A stretch of 64,000 nt of DNA from Candidatus Aenigmatarchaeota archaeon (GTDB lineage: Archaea > Aenigmatarchaeota > Aenigmatarchaeia > PWEA01 > JACQIF01), in the NCBI GenBank assembly GCA_016432325.1, contig CP066684.1:579018-643017 (forward strand), read 5' to 3'. Positions 16,455 to 24,422 of the stretch are shown in pieces (the first letter of the stretch is position 1; each line of letters opens with the position of its first letter). Position numbers and translations under genes: made by a program. The notes beneath the pieces are model-generated. The model did not search any database and was not told the origin of the DNA. It worked only from the letters and a program-made list of their open reading frames with translations.

Positions 16455-16643
16455 GGTTCTCGCCGTCTTTGTAGTGGGCGGATGGTATTATACTGATATT
16501 TCTGGTGCAGTTCCGCTATGCCGCTAGCAAGCGGCTAATGAAACCCGCAGGTTTCACGTTGCCGCTACGAAGATATGTCCCCGACGAAGAGAGCAATTGC
16601 CGCGAATACTATATAAATTGCTTTTTCACGTGAACAAGCGGGC
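16455..16643. other. Spacer with two hairpins and outward promoters
   Basis: Between MCM (-) and a small plus-strand ORF there is a minus TATA near 16489-16497, a pair of 6-bp hairpins (16520-16555) and a plus TATA, CTATATAAAT (16609-16618). The plus TATA predicts transcription from about 16640. Nothing else is recognised. Confidence 0.6.
16520..16555. repeat. Two short palindromic hairpins
   Basis: GCCGCTAGCAAGCGGC (16520-16535) and GAAACCCGCAGGTTTC (16540-16555). Both are perfect 6-bp stems with 4-nt loops, 4 nt apart, of the same build as the other dispersed hairpins in the window. Confidence 0.75.
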
Positions 16644-16790
16644 GTGAATACGAGAAACGGCGTGAAGCTGTTCCGGATAAATGTCTTATGCGGAGGGGAC
16701 ACTCTCTCTGTCTGTCACGAAGACCTTGTATGCGGTTGGCGAGTCTCGCTCGCCGGTTTTCAATATAACAACTGGTGCGTCAGCCTCTAG
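16644..16790 (+). CDS. Possible 48-residue Cys-containing protein
   Basis: A GTG-started frame of 48 codons (MNTRNGVKLFRINVLCGG...) begins about 30 nt after a good TATA box and ends in TAG that overlaps the TrmB stop by 4 bp. That tail-to-tail geometry is shared by five other real convergent pairs here. Four cysteines are present. No family is recognised, and a non-coding RNA from the same promoter is the alternative. Confidence 0.35.
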   Translation: MNTRNGVKLFRINVLCGGDTLSVCHEDLVCGWRVSLAGFQYNNWCVSL

Positions 16791-17611
16791 TTCACCGCTT
16801 CGGCGTCCTTCCAGATGGCCTCGAACATCGGCTGCAGGAGCTGTCCTGCGAGATTCTCGCTCTGCGACCAGATGTGCGTATCTTGCGTAGGATGCGTTTT
16901 CTCGTCGTGCGTCAGCGCGACCAGAGCCTCCTTGCCGTCGGCAATCGCGAAGCGTCCCTCGAGGTTCTTGCGTCCCTTGGTGTTGCGAACCTCGGCGTAC
17001 GAACGTATGGCCTGCGCTGTCTGCGCGCCGGCGGACGTTATCGGAGCCGCGATGCGCACGCGGACGCCGCGCTTCGAGGCGTTCTTCAAAAGGTTGCCGT
17101 GGTTGGCCGCAATCTCTTCGAAGCCTTTTTCGGACGTGAGTATGTAGACGTGCGAAGACGCTTTCTTGAACATCGACTCGAGTTGCTGGTGCATTGCGTG
17201 CCTGCCTTTCAGAGAGCCCGTCAGGTCGGAAGACGAAACGGTCTCGACTCCTGTCTTGAAGAGCTCTTCGAGTTCCTTCAGAGAATCGCTCTTTTTCGCG
17301 CGCTCTATGCGGTCCGTGGCAGTTTCATAATCTTCCTTGTGTTTGTTCTTCGCGCGTTCCAGAGCCTCGCGCGGAGGAACGGCGACGTATTTTATGGGCT
17401 TGGAGTTCTGAACCACGACAAAGCCCTTGTCTGCGAGAGATTCGAGAACGTCATACGTGCGCGAGCGAGGCACGCCCGAAAGCTCGGCCAGCTGGCCGGC
17501 GTTCGAAGAGCCCTTGCTCAGAAGGGTCACGAAGAGCTTGCGCTCATACGAATTGAGACCCACCATCGAAAGCAGGTCCATCACGCGCTGGTTGACTACG
17601 CTTTTAGGCAT
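16787..17611 (-). CDS. TrmB-family transcriptional regulator
   Basis: 274 residues. The N-terminal winged helix (LSSYER-like NSYERKLFVTLLSKG, AGQLAELSGVPRSRTYDVLESLADKGFV) is the TrmB DNA-binding domain. A coiled-coil linker follows, then the effector domain (VYILTSEKGFEEIAANHGNLLKNA, GVRVRIAAPI). TrmB proteins usually sense sugars and control sugar transport and metabolism. No transporter lies beside it, so the target is unknown. The upstream region has a GTGCGTTCGCAC palindrome (17686-17697) and a TATA near 17718-17726, implying a leader of up to about 90 nt. Confidence 0.88.
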   Translation of the reverse strand: MPKSVVNQRVMDLLSMVGLNSYERKLFVTLLSKGSSNAGQLAELSGVPRSRTYDVLESLADKGFVVVQNSKPIKYVAVPPREALERAKNKHKEDYETATDRIERAKKSDSLKELEELFKTGVETVSSSDLTGSLKGRHAMHQQLESMFKKASSHVYILTSEKGFEEIAANHGNLLKNASKRGVRVRIAAPITSAGAQTAQAIRSYAEVRNTKGRKNLEGRFAIADGKEALVALTHDEKTHPTQDTHIWSQSENLAGQLLQPMFEAIWKDAEAVN

Positions 17612-17813
17612 TTACTGGTCCCTCACAACGTTTCTGAGCGGTAAATTCATTTTCAAATACACCCCTTGTTTTATCGGCGAACTGTGCGTTCGCACCTCTT
17701 TAACACGCAAACGCAGGTATTTAAACCTTACTACCATGCCGTGACACCGATTTTGGGCACGTTTTGGCGTATGTAGTTACTAGAAAGTGAACTATTTAAA
17801 GGGCTATTCGGTC

Positions 17814-19493
17814 TTAGCCGCGCCGTCCCTGACTCTCGAAGAGCGCCGCGACCCGTTTCAAATCGTCCGCGTCCTTCGGACCCTTGTCCGCGCGCACGCG
17901 CACGAGCCGCGGAAATCGAAGCGCATAGCCGGACGAGTACGTCGGCGACCTCTGGATTTCCTGGTAGCCGGCCTCGATGACCACTCGCGGCTTCAACGAA
18001 ACGCTCTTGCCCTTCTCGGTTTCGATAAGAGGCTTGAGCGTTTTCGTCATTTCAGCGTATTGTTCTTCCGTCAACCCCGTGGACAGCATCCCGCACTCAA
18101 CGAGACGGTCGGCGTCGCGGCAGGCCAGCACGTACGACGAAAGCCACCTCGCGCGCTTGCCCTCGCCCCACGTCGCGCCGACGATTACGAGATCAAGGGT
18201 TTCCATGATGGGTTTTACCTTGTACCAGCCGCCGACGTGCCGTCCGAAAACATAAGGCGAATCGAGCGCCTTCAGCATTACCCCTTCTTGCGCCATCTCG
18301 AGAGCGCGCCTGTAGAACGCGTCGGCCTTCTTCACGTCGTCCGTTACGAGCTGCTCGGCCACGACGAACTTGTTGGGAAGTTCGCGCACGGACTTTTCAA
18401 GAATTGCGCGGCGCTCTGTCAGCGGCTTATCCAAGAGTATTTCCCCGTCAACGAAAACGATGTCGAACAGGTTGACCTGGACCGGCACCTCGCGAACCAA
18501 CTTCTCGATGTCGTATTTGCGCTGGATTCTTTGCGAGAGCAGCTGGAAGGGCTGCGGCTTCCCGTTCAGGACGGCCCACGCCTCGCCCTCGACTATGCAC
18601 TCCTTCGGTTTCAGGGAACTCTTCGCAAACTCCGCTATGTCAGGGAACTGATGCGTGACGTCTTCGAGCCGCCGCGTGAATACCCATACCTTGTCGCCTT
18701 TCTTGTGAATCTGCGCACGCATGCCGTCGTACTTCATCTCTATGGCGACGCGGCCGTGCTCTTTTATAACGTCCTCGATTTTGTCCACGGCCAGGCCGAG
18801 CATGACCTGGACCGGTTTGCCGAGAGCAGGTCGCACGGCACGCAGACCGCGGACGCCGTCCTCCCGCGCGATCTCCGCGACTTCTCCGAAATCCGAAAGT
18901 ATGTTCCACGCGTAGTCGACTGCCTCCGTCGCCTCTTTCTTTTCCTCCTTGCCTTTTCCGAAGTATGCTGCTGCGATTGCGTCTCTGAGTATTCCTTCCG
19001 CCACGCCTATGCGCAAGTCGCTGAGAACGGTTCGAACAAGATAACGCGCCTCAAGGGGGGTCGCTGCGGCAAGAAGCTCCCCGACAAGCTCCTGCCTGCG
19101 CTCCTGCGAAGACGAGCCTGTCACTGAAGGAAGTTTCCGGAGATTCTCGAATATCTTCTCGACGGTAAGCTGTTTCGGCGACAGCGTGCGTTGCCTCTTT
19201 TTTTCCAGCACGCCCTCCGCGACAAGACCGAGATCGCCTTTTTTGGCGAACATCTTTTCGATGTCCGCGGCGGAGAAACCCGACGCCTTTCCAATTATCT
19301 TCATCATCGTCTGTTCCGCGATGCCCAGCTCGCGCTGGTCGTAAGAAGGGAAGACGCGGCCCGTGAGCAGGAGAACGACTTCTCGCGCAGTCTTCGTCTT
19401 GTGGAGGAACTCTGCGATTGTCTCGGCCTTCTTTATCTTGGATTGCGTGCTTTCGAGCGCATCACAAACTTCGGCCAGTTCCGAATATCTCAT
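17814..19493 (-). CDS. lig: ATP-dependent DNA ligase
   Basis: 559 residues from ATG 19493. The adenylation Lys sits in EMKYDGMRAQ, with GEAWAV and EGVMLKALDS as further nucleotidyltransferase motifs and a C-terminal OB domain (VIVGATWGEGKRA...FPRLVRVRADKGP). An N-terminal helical DNA-binding domain is present, as in archaeal ligases. The frame is open up to 20243, but that extension is the complement of the pilin gene; ATG 19493 is 26 nt from a TATA box shared with that gene. Confidence 0.95.
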   Translation of the reverse strand: MRYSELAEVCDALESTQSKIKKAETIAEFLHKTKTAREVVLLLTGRVFPSYDQRELGIAEQTMMKIIGKASGFSAADIEKMFAKKGDLGLVAEGVLEKKRQRTLSPKQLTVEKIFENLRKLPSVTGSSSQERRQELVGELLAAATPLEARYLVRTVLSDLRIGVAEGILRDAIAAAYFGKGKEEKKEATEAVDYAWNILSDFGEVAEIAREDGVRGLRAVRPALGKPVQVMLGLAVDKIEDVIKEHGRVAIEMKYDGMRAQIHKKGDKVWVFTRRLEDVTHQFPDIAEFAKSSLKPKECIVEGEAWAVLNGKPQPFQLLSQRIQRKYDIEKLVREVPVQVNLFDIVFVDGEILLDKPLTERRAILEKSVRELPNKFVVAEQLVTDDVKKADAFYRRALEMAQEGVMLKALDSPYVFGRHVGGWYKVKPIMETLDLVIVGATWGEGKRARWLSSYVLACRDADRLVECGMLSTGLTEEQYAEMTKTLKPLIETEKGKSVSLKPRVVIEAGYQEIQRSPTYSSGYALRFPRLVRVRADKGPKDADDLKRVAALFESQGRRG

Positions 19494-19514
19494 GAGCCTA
19501 GTTTTGTCTTTGAC

Positions 19515-19523
19515 TTTTATAAG
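19515..19523. promoter_or_regulatory. Shared TATA box, DNA ligase / pilin-LamG
   Basis: TTTTATAAG is centred 26-27 nt from ATG 19493 (-) and ATG 19546 (+), 52 bp apart. Confidence 0.75.
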
Positions 19524-19545
19524 CAGAATGAACCCAACGTTAGGC

Positions 19546-20652
19546 ATGTCGCCGCATGCCAAGGGAGTCTCGCCCATCATAGCGTCCGTCCTCATACTCC
19601 TCGTTACGGTGGCTCTCGTGGCCTCGTACACGGTCTGGACATCAGGCGTCTTCGGCACGGTTTCCGAGAGCGGCCAGGAAGAGGTCACGCGCAGCACGCA
19701 ACAGCTCTTCTCAGACTTCCGCATAGAAGGCCTGAGCAAGCAGGACGTCTTCATCAAGAATACGGGTTCGTCCAGGCTCAGCGTTTCTGCGTTGACTGTG
19801 TTTCTGGACGGCGAGCCCGTGACGCACGCGGCCGACTTCGACACGCTCGAAGCAGACGAAGGCGGCACTCTGACGCTTCGCGGACTGTGGAAGTTCGGCG
19901 TTGGAACGCACGCGCTGAAGGTGAGCGCAGGCGCGTTCTCCGATTCCACGGACGTCACGACAGAACCGGCCGCCGGCGCGGTGGGCTTATGGGACATGGA
20001 GGAAGGTTCGGGCACGGTCGCGAACGACGCGAGCGGGAACGGGAACACGGGAACGTTCGGCAGTTCGCCTGTATGGACGCAAGATACGCCGTCTGCGTCT
20101 TCCAAGTTCGGGCTGACGTTCGACGGGACAGACGACTCTGTGAACATGAACAGCCCCATCGTCGTAAAAGACCGCGTGACCGTAGAAGCGTGGGTGAAGT
20201 TCGGCGACCTCGGTTCGTGGAGGACGCTCTTCGGCATGTGCAACGATCCGAACAGCGCCTGCTCCGACGCGGACTACGACTACCTGCTTCTGAGAAAGCA
20301 GAACGACGATAAAGTGAGCTTCATTCTTGGCTACTACAGGACAGGAGGAGGCACATGCGGCTCTGTGTCGACTGCCGCTGTTACGCCGAACGTCTGGACT
20401 CACGTTGTCGGTACTATTGACATCGGCGCGGGGAGAAGCGAAATGTTCATGAACGGGCTGAAGATACCCACGACCGACGATTTGGCGTGCACGACCGCGA
20501 ACATCAACGTCTATCCGTCCATAGGCGCGCTGGCGTACGGCAACAACGCTAATACAGGCCGAACTGAATTCTTCAAGGGTTCTATCGACGGCGTGCGCCT
20601 CTTTGACCGCGCATACGGGCCTGACGAACTTTACAACCTAGAACAGGCCTAA
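19546..20652 (+). CDS. Pilin-type N-terminus fused to a LamG-like domain (putative adhesin)
   Basis: 368 residues. MSPHAKGVSPIIASVLILL is the archaeal class III signal/pilin start (basic residue, GVSP, then a hydrophobic helix of about 20). A beta-rich linker (residues 45-140) follows, then a concanavalin A/LamG-like domain from about residue 145 (GLWDMEEGSGTVANDASGN, LTFDGTDDSV, VTVEAWVKF, GSIDGVRLFDRA). Such domains bind glycans or proteins. The protein should be processed by a prepilin-type peptidase and either polymerise or anchor at the surface. A role in cell-cell attachment is inference. ATG 19528 is an alternative start; ATG 19546 fits the TATA spacing. Confidence 0.8.
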   Translation: MSPHAKGVSPIIASVLILLVTVALVASYTVWTSGVFGTVSESGQEEVTRSTQQLFSDFRIEGLSKQDVFIKNTGSSRLSVSALTVFLDGEPVTHAADFDTLEADEGGTLTLRGLWKFGVGTHALKVSAGAFSDSTDVTTEPAAGAVGLWDMEEGSGTVANDASGNGNTGTFGSSPVWTQDTPSASSKFGLTFDGTDDSVNMNSPIVVKDRVTVEAWVKFGDLGSWRTLFGMCNDPNSACSDADYDYLLLRKQNDDKVSFILGYYRTGGGTCGSVSTAAVTPNVWTHVVGTIDIGAGRSEMFMNGLKIPTTDDLACTTANINVYPSIGALAYGNNANTGRTEFFKGSIDGVRLFDRAYGPDELYNLEQA

Positions 20653-21053
20653 CCGATGTCGCGTATGACGCGCTTGACTCCGCACGCCTGGCACTTCAGC
20701 TTCAGCAGCCTGTCTTCGCGAACGAACTCGGTATCCGGCTTGCCGCACGCGCAGAAGACGAACTCGTTCGCGTATTTCTGCAGCTTGGCCTGCAACTGGT
20801 CCTTGCTGAACTTCCCCTGGAATGACGCGCGGGCGCCTTGCATGTCCCCGGGCACGGCCATCTCGCGCGTGAGATATTTCATGAGATGCTTGGCTTCACG
20901 TCTCAAAGTGCGCGCCAGCTCTGCAAAATTCACGACGACGGTCATGTTCCCCTGATTGCTCACGACCGCGTCAGGCATCTCGAACCGTTCGTGCGCGCTC
21001 GCGCGGGCTATCTTCTGCTCGGCGCGCTTGAGTAGTGTTTCGTAGTCTTGCAT
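20649..21053 (-). CDS. eif2b: Translation initiation factor aIF2, beta subunit
   Basis: 134 residues. The central fold contains MPDAVVSNQGNMTVVVNF and HLMKYLTREMAVPG, and the C-terminal zinc ribbon is FCACGKPDTEF...LKCQACGVKRVI, as in archaeal aIF2-beta. It is part of the trimeric factor that carries initiator Met-tRNA to the ribosome. It shares a TATA box with the divergent DNPH1-like gene. Confidence 0.93.
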   Translation of the reverse strand: MQDYETLLKRAEQKIARASAHERFEMPDAVVSNQGNMTVVVNFAELARTLRREAKHLMKYLTREMAVPGDMQGARASFQGKFSKDQLQAKLQKYANEFVFCACGKPDTEFVREDRLLKLKCQACGVKRVIRDIG

Positions 21054-21074
21054 GCGGAGCGTTCACAGAGGAGG

Positions 21075-21083
21075 CTTAAATAC
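21075..21083. promoter_or_regulatory. Shared TATA box, aIF2-beta / DNPH1-like
   Basis: CTTAAATAC is centred 26 nt from each of two ATGs that are 51 bp apart. Confidence 0.75.
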
Positions 21084-21104
21084 GTTTAACCCGATTGTTC
21101 ATGC

Positions 21105-21545
21105 ATGCGTAAAATCTACTTCGCCGGCTCCATTAGAGGGGGGAGGGGAGATGTAGACGCATATCGCGCCATCATTACAGATCTTCAGAAATACGGCCAA
21201 GTTCTTACGGAACATATAGGCGATAAAGAAATATCCGCACTCGGCGAGAACATAACTGCAAGGGCAATTCACGACAGGGACTTGGGATGGCTGCTCTCTT
21301 CTGACGTGGTGGTCGCCGACGTTTCAACGCCCAGCCTCGGCGTGGGATGGGAGATCGGAAGGGCCGTGGAACGCGGCAAGCCCGTGTTGTGCTTGTTCAG
21401 ATCAGACGAGGGCAAGCGACTCTCCGCCATGATTTCAGGGTGCCCCGACCACACAGTAGCCGAATATAGCACTACCGAGGAGGCCACGGCTCACATAGGC
21501 ACATTCTTCCAAAAGCTCGATGGCGCTCAAAAGAGCCCTATTTAA
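21105..21545 (+). CDS. 2'-deoxynucleoside 5'-phosphate N-hydrolase (DNPH1/Rcl-like)
   Basis: 146 residues. IYFAGSIRGGRGD at the N-terminus is the substrate-binding loop of the family, HDRDLGWLLSSDVVVADVS holds an Asp in the usual place, and LGVGWEIGRAVERGKPVLCL carries the catalytic Glu helix. It would cleave the glycosidic bond of deoxynucleoside monophosphates, cleaning the nucleotide pool. An ATG at 21101 is out of frame. Confidence 0.88.
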   Translation: MRKIYFAGSIRGGRGDVDAYRAIITDLQKYGQVLTEHIGDKEISALGENITARAIHDRDLGWLLSSDVVVADVSTPSLGVGWEIGRAVERGKPVLCLFRSDEGKRLSAMISGCPDHTVAEYSTTEEATAHIGTFFQKLDGAQKSPI

Positions 21546-21575
21546 CTTTTTCGCCACAACAGACAGCGTGGTATT

Positions 21576-22142
21576 ATGCCGCGCGCGACGAGTTTCATCG
21601 AACTGCAGGCCAAGCAGGAGAGGCACGACAAGTTCCATCACAACGACATCTACCGCCTCTCGACGTTCGAGAGGATGAACCATTTCGGCCACCATTTTGC
21701 GAAGTATGTCGCACGACTCGCAAGGCTCAAAGACGAAAAGAATCCTCTCCCCGTGCTAAGCCAAACGCTCGCCGATACAACCATCGTCACCCTTTCCTCG
21801 GCATACAGCCTCAACATGAATCTCGACCAGACGCTCCAGGAAAGGCACGGCTTGCCTACTTCAAGAGGCACGTTTGGGTACAGCGGCGGCACGAACGGAA
21901 ATTCCGCGATCGAGGACGTGCGCCTGTGGCTCCTTCACGAACTCGCGAAACCGACAGGCGACATAGCGAAGGTTCTTGAAGAACACGACCACATGGGACA
22001 GGGAGCCGTGAGAAAGGGTCTTGAGGACGGCGTCACGGACATATCGTACGTGGCGGTTTGCGGCTTCAACGGCCTGCATCTGGACATGGTAAGCGAAGTG
22101 TACGACCGCTGGGCTCTTATCGAGAAGAACAGGATTCTTTAG
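21576..22142 (+). CDS. Conserved helical protein, possibly all-alpha NTP pyrophosphohydrolase-like
   Basis: 188 residues, mainly helical, with His/Asp/Glu-rich segments (HDKFHHNDIYRL, ERMNHFGHHFAKYVARL, LADTTIVTLSSAYSLNM). The arrangement recalls MazG/dUTPase-like all-alpha enzymes, and the upstream neighbour is also a nucleotide-pool enzyme, but no diagnostic ExxE motif pair is certain. It overlaps the convergent signal peptidase gene by 4 bp. Confidence 0.55.
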   Translation: MPRATSFIELQAKQERHDKFHHNDIYRLSTFERMNHFGHHFAKYVARLARLKDEKNPLPVLSQTLADTTIVTLSSAYSLNMNLDQTLQERHGLPTSRGTFGYSGGTNGNSAIEDVRLWLLHELAKPTGDIAKVLEEHDHMGQGAVRKGLEDGVTDISYVAVCGFNGLHLDMVSEVYDRWALIEKNRIL

Positions 22143-22696
22143 CGTCCGGTCAACGGATTCCAAACGTACTGTACTGCATACAGCTTCACGAAACCGAGAT
22201 ACGGAACGCTGAAAATAGTGCGGCCCTGAATCTGTGCTGGTGCAACGGCAGGCCTGTGAGGGGCGCACTGGTCGCAAGTCGGATTCGCGTCTCCGCGCGT
22301 TATGTATATCACGTCGGAACCGGCGGCCCTCTGTTGTATGTCGTGAGCGGTCAGCTCGTCCCATCCCTGCTTCTTCATGGCTGTGCCGTTCTCGTATTTG
22401 GCGACCACGCGATGGATGATGGGGCGGTCCTCCCATCCCTTGAAGACTATGATGTCCCCGAGCTCGTAAGAACCGCGGCCCTCTATTATCACCAGATCCC
22501 CGACATTCAGGGTGGGGACCATGGAAGTTGACGAAACCGTGACGACTGGAAAGCTCGTTCCCAGGACCGTTCCGAGAGCCGCGTTGAGAACGACGGCGGC
22601 TACGATGCCCAGAACGGCGTATATCACCATTCCCTTCCAGCCCTTTTCGTTGAGAAGTTTTTGAAATGTTATGCGCCGCTTTGCCATGAAAACCAT
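22139..22696 (-). CDS. Signal peptidase I, archaeal (S26B) type
   Basis: 185 residues. It has one N-terminal membrane helix, then VSSTSMVPTLNVGDLVII with the catalytic Ser, DIIVFKGW, PIIHRVV with the catalytic His of the archaeal/ER type, and YITRGDANP with the acidic residue. It removes signal peptides on the outer face of the membrane. A TATA-like element about 26 nt away supports ATG 22696. Confidence 0.92.
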   Translation of the reverse strand: MVFMAKRRITFQKLLNEKGWKGMVIYAVLGIVAAVVLNAALGTVLGTSFPVVTVSSTSMVPTLNVGDLVIIEGRGSYELGDIIVFKGWEDRPIIHRVVAKYENGTAMKKQGWDELTAHDIQQRAAGSDVIYITRGDANPTCDQCAPHRPAVAPAQIQGRTIFSVPYLGFVKLYAVQYVWNPLTGR

Positions 22697-22741
22697 CTGT
22701 GTTATCAGAGTGCGCGATATATAATATAGAAGAAGCGCCGT

Positions 22742-23023
22742 CTATTTCTTTGACGCTTTCTCGAACTCCATCCGCATCTCCTTGGTGCGCTCGGCGAGGT
22801 TCTTTGCCGCGCGCTTCACGGCGGCTATCGGGTCGTCGCCTTCCGTCTCCACGATAAGCACGGGGACACCCACTTCAGGATGGGTCTTTGCGTATGCGGC
22901 GTTCTTGACCTTCTTCGTGTCGCGCACGAGCTCTTGGCGCATCGCGTCCGCGAACGTGTGCCCTTCCCCGCCGAGTTCAATCTTCACCTTGTTCTTCGTC
23001 TTGCTTATCATCTTGAGATGCAT
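22742..23023 (-). CDS. rpo11: DNA-directed RNA polymerase subunit L (Rpo11)
   Basis: 93 residues. ELGGEGHTFADAMRQEL is the alpha-like assembly motif, HPEVGVPVLIVET the middle strand and DPIAAVKRAAKNLAE the C-terminal helix. It pairs with Rpo3 to nucleate polymerase assembly. A CTATTTAAG box 32 nt upstream on the minus strand fits as its promoter. Confidence 0.93.
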   Translation of the reverse strand: MHLKMISKTKNKVKIELGGEGHTFADAMRQELVRDTKKVKNAAYAKTHPEVGVPVLIVETEGDDPIAAVKRAAKNLAERTKEMRMEFEKASKK

Positions 23024-23064
23024 GGTATCGCCACTGGTTATGACCGTTCTCTATTTAAGCATAA

Positions 23065-23406
23065 CTACCAGTCCGCGGGTCCCCCGCGTCTGGCGATGAT
23101 GCCGTCTTTCACAAGCATTTCATGCACATCCATGCGTTCTCTGCGGCCTATCCGGGCGCACTTGAGCTTCACGGGTTTCCCGCGGTCATCGAAACCCGCC
23201 ACGCCCGCGTACTCGCCCAGTACCATCGGCCTTATCGCGGAGAAGTCGCGTTCGTTGAAACGGCCTGTCACACCGACGGGCCCGACGAGATATTCGGCAT
23301 GTCCTCCGTTGTAGCCGAGTTCAACCGTTCTGTAGACATAGATATACGGTATGCGTGTCGCATTGCCCCACAGCGTGCCTGTTATGCTACTCTCAACGCG
23401 GCTCAT
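23065..23406 (-). CDS. Conserved small protein, unknown
   Basis: 113 residues, not recognised. It begins SSITGTLWGNATRIPYIYVY and contains Gly-rich beta segments (GYNGGHAEYLVGPVGVTGRF) and a basic centre. The start overlaps the Dph2 stop by 4 bp, so the two are translationally coupled. Confidence 0.6.
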   Translation of the reverse strand: MSRVESSITGTLWGNATRIPYIYVYRTVELGYNGGHAEYLVGPVGVTGRFNERDFSAIRPMVLGEYAGVAGFDDRGKPVKLKCARIGRRERMDVHEMLVKDGIIARRGGPADW

Positions 23407-24371
23407 ACGGCTACCCGCGCGGCGCTCTCGAGCTCTCGCATCAGTTCCGCAAACTCGTCGGGGTTGAGAAGGGGCTTCCTAAACTCGCCGCGGTTCTCAA
23501 CGGTTATTCGGGGGCACGCCGTGTTCACGTACGCGTCCGCGCGAATCGCGAGAAGCTTGTCCGGCGTTATCCTGTCCATCGTGAATATCCACGCCTTCTT
23601 GCCCAAGCGTTCGAGACGTTCCTTTATGGTGTACGGGTCGACGAAGTGTTGGCCGGGTTTTCCAGAAACCAGGACGGCAAAAGACTGCGCTTCGCGTGCC
23701 AGAGCAAGCGCCAGATAACGCTGTTTGAGGAATTTCGTGTAATCCGGTTTTGTAATCTCCGCGCGTTCGAGATCGAGCACGTAGAAAGGCTTGTCGACGC
23801 GAAGCCCAATTCCAAGAGGATGGAAGTGTCCGGAGCCCACGAAGAGGAACGCGTCGACGCGCGCGTCCACGGCAAGCGCGCTCGAAACGTTGCAGCCGAG
23901 AACTTGACCTTCCATCAGAGAGCCTTTGCCTATATGAGCGGCGGCGCCTTTCGATTCGAGGAACGCCTTTACCTCCGGAAGAATCTGCAAAAAGTTCACC
24001 GATGAAACCAGTCCTATGCTCTTGTATTCGGCGAGCTTCTGCCAGTCTTTTTCCAGCGCAGGAATCGCGTTCGCATCGACCTTCCAGATGAAGTACAGCG
24101 TAGGAATGCGCTCGTTCACGCCAAAGTCGGAGTGGCCCACGTTGACGAGCAGGTCGCAGTTCAGGCTCTCCGCCTCGGCGTCCCGCAGGTCGCACGCACC
24201 GTAGCACGGCTCGAGAGACATGAACGCTTTCACGTTCGCGCTGTCAAAAGCGTCCAGGATGTCCTGCGCGCGCATCAGCAAGCCTTCCGGTATCTGGATG
24301 AATATGCGTTTTGCCCCGCGGGCGCGCACGGCCTCCACGAGTTCGGCTATGTTTCCTTCGACGTTATTCAT
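23403..24371 (-). CDS. dph2: Diphthamide synthase Dph2
   Basis: 322 residues. The three cluster cysteines of this radical enzyme are visible in EPCYGACD, VLGCN and NTACPR, one per domain. It transfers the aminocarboxypropyl group from SAM to a histidine of elongation factor 2, the first step of diphthamide synthesis. The promoter is a central TATA box shared with the site-2 protease gene. Confidence 0.95.
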   Translation of the reverse strand: MNNVEGNIAELVEAVRARGAKRIFIQIPEGLLMRAQDILDAFDSANVKAFMSLEPCYGACDLRDAEAESLNCDLLVNVGHSDFGVNERIPTLYFIWKVDANAIPALEKDWQKLAEYKSIGLVSSVNFLQILPEVKAFLESKGAAAHIGKGSLMEGQVLGCNVSSALAVDARVDAFLFVGSGHFHPLGIGLRVDKPFYVLDLERAEITKPDYTKFLKQRYLALALAREAQSFAVLVSGKPGQHFVDPYTIKERLERLGKKAWIFTMDRITPDKLLAIRADAYVNTACPRITVENRGEFRKPLLNPDEFAELMRELESAARVAV

Positions 24372-24391
24372 GGTTAAAGGGGCTCCTGCAA

Positions 24392-24404
24392 GCTATTTAA
24401 TAGC
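24392..24404. promoter_or_regulatory. Shared TATA box, dph2 / site-2 protease
   Basis: GCTATTTAATAGC, palindromic apart from its centre, lies 25-27 nt from ATG 24371 (-) and ATG 24423 (+), 51 bp apart. Confidence 0.75.
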
Positions 24405-24422
24405 CAAAGATGACCTCTTGGC

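Noticed and set aside
16681-16890. 69-residue plus-strand ORF
   Set aside because: It overlaps the TrmB gene end and is out of frame with the better GTG-started small ORF that follows the TATA box.
17787-19127. 446-codon plus-strand frame over the ligase gene
   Set aside because: Antisense shadow; the ligase motifs (KYDG and others) are unambiguous on the other strand.
19494-20243. Long N-terminal extension of DNA ligase
   Set aside because: The frame is open, but it lies antisense to the pilin-LamG gene, the residues are low-complexity, and the shared TATA box fixes the start at 19493.
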